Made by a program: the position numbers and the translations under genes. Below are positions 62,319 through 64,000 of a DNA stretch of 64,000 nt, piece by piece. Under the pieces are notes generated by a model. That model worked only from the letters and a program-made list of their open reading frames with translations, made no database searches and was not told the origin of the DNA. The DNA is taken from assembly GCF_039529295.1 (NCBI RefSeq), contig NZ_BAAAMN010000041.1, forward strand, positions 98,423-162,422. Reading direction: 5' to 3'. Source of the stretch: Yaniella flava (lineage in GTDB: Bacteria > Actinomycetota > Actinomycetes > Actinomycetales > Micrococcaceae). Within the stretch, counting starts at the first letter, position 1, and every line of letters begins with the position of its first letter.

Positions 62319-63809
62319 TTAGTTGTTACGAAAGCTTTGATAACTGATCGTGGTCATCAATACGCTCAGCAACGTCACCGCACCCGTCAAAATGACTCCG
62401 GCGATTTTTGCTTCAAGCATCAGGGCGTTATCGGTAAAGAAGAGCAGCCCTGCCATCACCGTGAGCACGAGCCCCACCAGAGCGAGCACTCCGAATGCGA
62501 AAATTCCCAGGAAGCCAAAAGTTCGAAGCGCTTTGGACGAACGTTTGGTACGGTAATCTTTGGCTGAACGCTGAGGGATCTCTACTGCTTCTGCCATCGG
62601 CGTGGTGTCCGAAGTCTCCACGAGCGGTGCGTTAAGCGGCTCCGGTGGAGCAACAGGTTCGTCCGCACCGTCGTCATTGGTCAGTTCTGTTTCGGGCTCG
62701 TCAGCAACTTCAGTTGCCGTGGCAGTGGCCACCGGCAACACTTCGCTATCGGAATCCAAGAACTTTGGACGATCGATCGGTTCCTCTGGTGTCTCCTCGA
62801 CGGGTTCTTCCAGCTCGGGAGGGTCGTTGTCCTCACCAGCTAAGAGCTCGTCGGCGGATGCGAGAACGGGCGCCTGCGCTGAGGCATCATCTGCCTCGGT
62901 GGGTGTTTCTGCCGCAATTGGTTCGTGAATTGCTGCTGACTCACCCTGTTCCATCTCCTCGCCGCGTTCTTCTGGCCCGTTAACTTCCTCATCTAGAGGA
63001 CCAGGGGCCTCTTCTACCCCAGTGAGCTCTTCAGCGCGGTCAGCCGCGTCTGGCTCGGCTGGCTCGGCTGTTGGCTCCTCGAGTGTTTCTTCTGGTTCAG
63101 CGTCGACCGGGATGTCGTCTTCCAGAGGCGCTTGAATATCGATGTCGCCGGCTTGGTCATTATCTCCGTCGAGCTCATCGGCAGCAGGCTCTGTTGGCTC
63201 CTGTGGCGTGTCAGCCGGGCTCTCCTGGGGTTCATCGGGCTGGTCCATGAAACCGATGCCTTCGAAGCCGGTGTGGAGCCCAAGCAATTGGTCTGGTTGT
63301 TCATAGAGATCGCCCCAGAGCTCTTCAACAGTTGTTACACCCTCACGTCGTGCGAGTTCGATGACAATCTGGGTCGTCTGTTCAACGGTGTCACTATCAC
63401 CATATTCACCAAAAAGATCGAGTGCTTTTAAGACGGTAGAAAGCTGAAATTCTGGGAGTTCTGGTAAGAATGTTCGTGCCAGTTCGCGACAATCAAGCCA
63501 ATGGAGATTTGGTGCCGTTTCACCAATGACACGACTAGCTGCCTGGAACACTTCTTTGTCTGCATCGCGGTAGTAGCTGACGATTGGCAATTGACCGACC
63601 ATCATGTTGAGCTGCGATAGTGCGTCTGCCCAGGTTTTGGCTTTTGGATCCGATGCTTGTGCAGAGGTGGCGGTTGGCGGGATGATCTTCCAGGACGCCA
63701 CGCGGGTGATGTTACCGTTGACGAGCTTCACGTAGGCCGCCTGCGAGACCGAGGCGGGGTCTAGGTGCGTGGTCTGCAATTCGAGGGCCACGAAGCTCAA
63801 AGCTGACAT
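62319..63809 (-). CDS. Membrane protein with degenerate DnaQ-like exonuclease head
   Basis: 496 residues. Residues about 1-160 resemble a DEDD exonuclease: FVALELQTTHLDP where active enzymes have DxETTG, IVSYYRDADKEVF at the motif II place, LDCRELARTFLPELPEFQL at the next, but the final HxxxxD is missing. Catalysis is therefore unlikely. A very acidic Pro/Glu-rich middle (about 190-420) leads to a basic patch and two membrane helices at the C-terminus. ATG 63809 follows AGGGGAG by 11 bases; ATG 63842 is an alternative without a site. Confidence 0.65.
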   Translation of the reverse strand: MSALSFVALELQTTHLDPASVSQAAYVKLVNGNITRVASWKIIPPTATSAQASDPKAKTWADALSQLNMMVGQLPIVSYYRDADKEVFQAASRVIGETAPNLHWLDCRELARTFLPELPEFQLSTVLKALDLFGEYGDSDTVEQTTQIVIELARREGVTTVEELWGDLYEQPDQLLGLHTGFEGIGFMDQPDEPQESPADTPQEPTEPAADELDGDNDQAGDIDIQAPLEDDIPVDAEPEETLEEPTAEPAEPDAADRAEELTGVEEAPGPLDEEVNGPEERGEEMEQGESAAIHEPIAAETPTEADDASAQAPVLASADELLAGEDNDPPELEEPVEETPEEPIDRPKFLDSDSEVLPVATATATEVADEPETELTNDDGADEPVAPPEPLNAPLVETSDTTPMAEAVEIPQRSAKDYRTKRSSKALRTFGFLGIFAFGVLALVGLVLTVMAGLLFFTDNALMLEAKIAGVILTGAVTLLSVLMTTISYQSFRNN

Positions 63810-63856
63810 AACGGCAATGTCTCCCCTCTTAACACCGGACATGGCAAGGATATCTT

Positions 63857-63940
63857 ATGCGCGGTCATGACCGTGCAATTTCAAGTCTTGCACAAGCAAA
63901 GGTGGAGTTAAAGAAAAATCTGGCCGACGGAAAGGCTTAA
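63857..63940 (+). CDS. Possible 27-residue peptide gene at the right edge
   Basis: AAGGA, 6 bases, ATG 63857 begins a frame of 27 codons, MRGHDRAISSLAQAKVELKK and on, ending at TAA 63940. Composition is protein-like and the ribosome site good, but nothing else supports it. Divergent from the exonuclease-like gene. Confidence 0.25.
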   Translation: MRGHDRAISSLAQAKVELKKNLADGKA

Positions 63941-64000
63941 AGGACAAAACGTGTGCTTTTTATCTGCCGAGTCGCCTGCTGTCATGCGGTAAAACGCAGA

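Overview
The window reads as chromosomal DNA of a fairly high-GC actinobacterium, most likely Micrococcales and probably close to Micrococcaceae. That placement is inference from gene content: HspR with HAIR operators, DUF3073, DUF4235, a DUF222/HNH protein, a septum-formation-family protein, a DinB_2-type protein and a PTH2-type hydrolase. No rRNA, CRISPR array, IS element or prophage was seen. One 35-base run of N lies between dnaK and grpE.

Layout. 0-4.5 kb: the tail of an unidentified gene, a sterol-carrier-like protein, a small membrane protein, purF and purM, and a crotonase-fold protein that lacks the usual catalytic glutamates. 4.5-10 kb: an acyl-CoA synthetase, a DUF222/HNH protein, a Sir2 deacylase and DUF3073. 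10-17.8 kb: a septum-formation-family protein, clpB, a lipoprotein, a YihY/BrkB membrane protein, a DoxX-like protein with a basic tail, and trmB. 17.8-24.6 kb: a GntP permease and glycerate kinase pair, then the dnaK-grpE-dnaJ-hspR heat-shock operon. 24.7-33.3 kb: a P-loop kinase, cardiolipin synthase, an MMPL exporter, DUF4235, PTH2, Mug, an SDR, DinB and a small conserved protein. 33.3-40 kb: a complete Mrp-type Na+/H+ antiporter operon (fused AB, then C, D, E, F, G). 40-47.5 kb: dcd, several small proteins, an AEC transporter, a secreted protein, and a thioredoxin/NHL protein. 47.6-53.9 kb: tRNA-Gly(CCC), a degenerate ABC exporter with a DUF1611 P-loop protein, then a CrtI-like oxidoreductase with an HTTM-like membrane pair. 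53.9-61.6 kb: a MagIII-like glycosylase, a metallophosphoesterase, and a copper/DyP operon. 61.7-64 kb: an HU protein and a membrane protein with an exonuclease-like head.

Regulation visible in the sequence. HAIR operators precede clpB and dnaK, and hspR closes the dnaK operon, which fits classical HspR feedback. Eight genes (yihY, the P-loop kinase, cls, pth2, mug, the gene starting at 33251, dcd and the metallophosphoesterase) have a TAnnnT box exactly 6-7 bases before the start codon and mostly no usable Shine-Dalgarno sequence, which suggests leaderless transcripts.

The most interesting region is 47.7-53.9 kb. Four perfect 11-bp-spaced CTCAT repeats lie in front of the CrtI-like/HTTM operon, and a related three-unit array lies in front of the DUF1611/pseudo-ABC operon. 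Tandem 11-bp direct repeats are the kind of operator bound by CarH/LitR-type MerR photoreceptors. Together with the CrtI-like enzyme this suggests one co-regulated, possibly light-responsive, membrane-associated system of undescribed function. The repeats and gene order are observed; the regulator and the function are inference.
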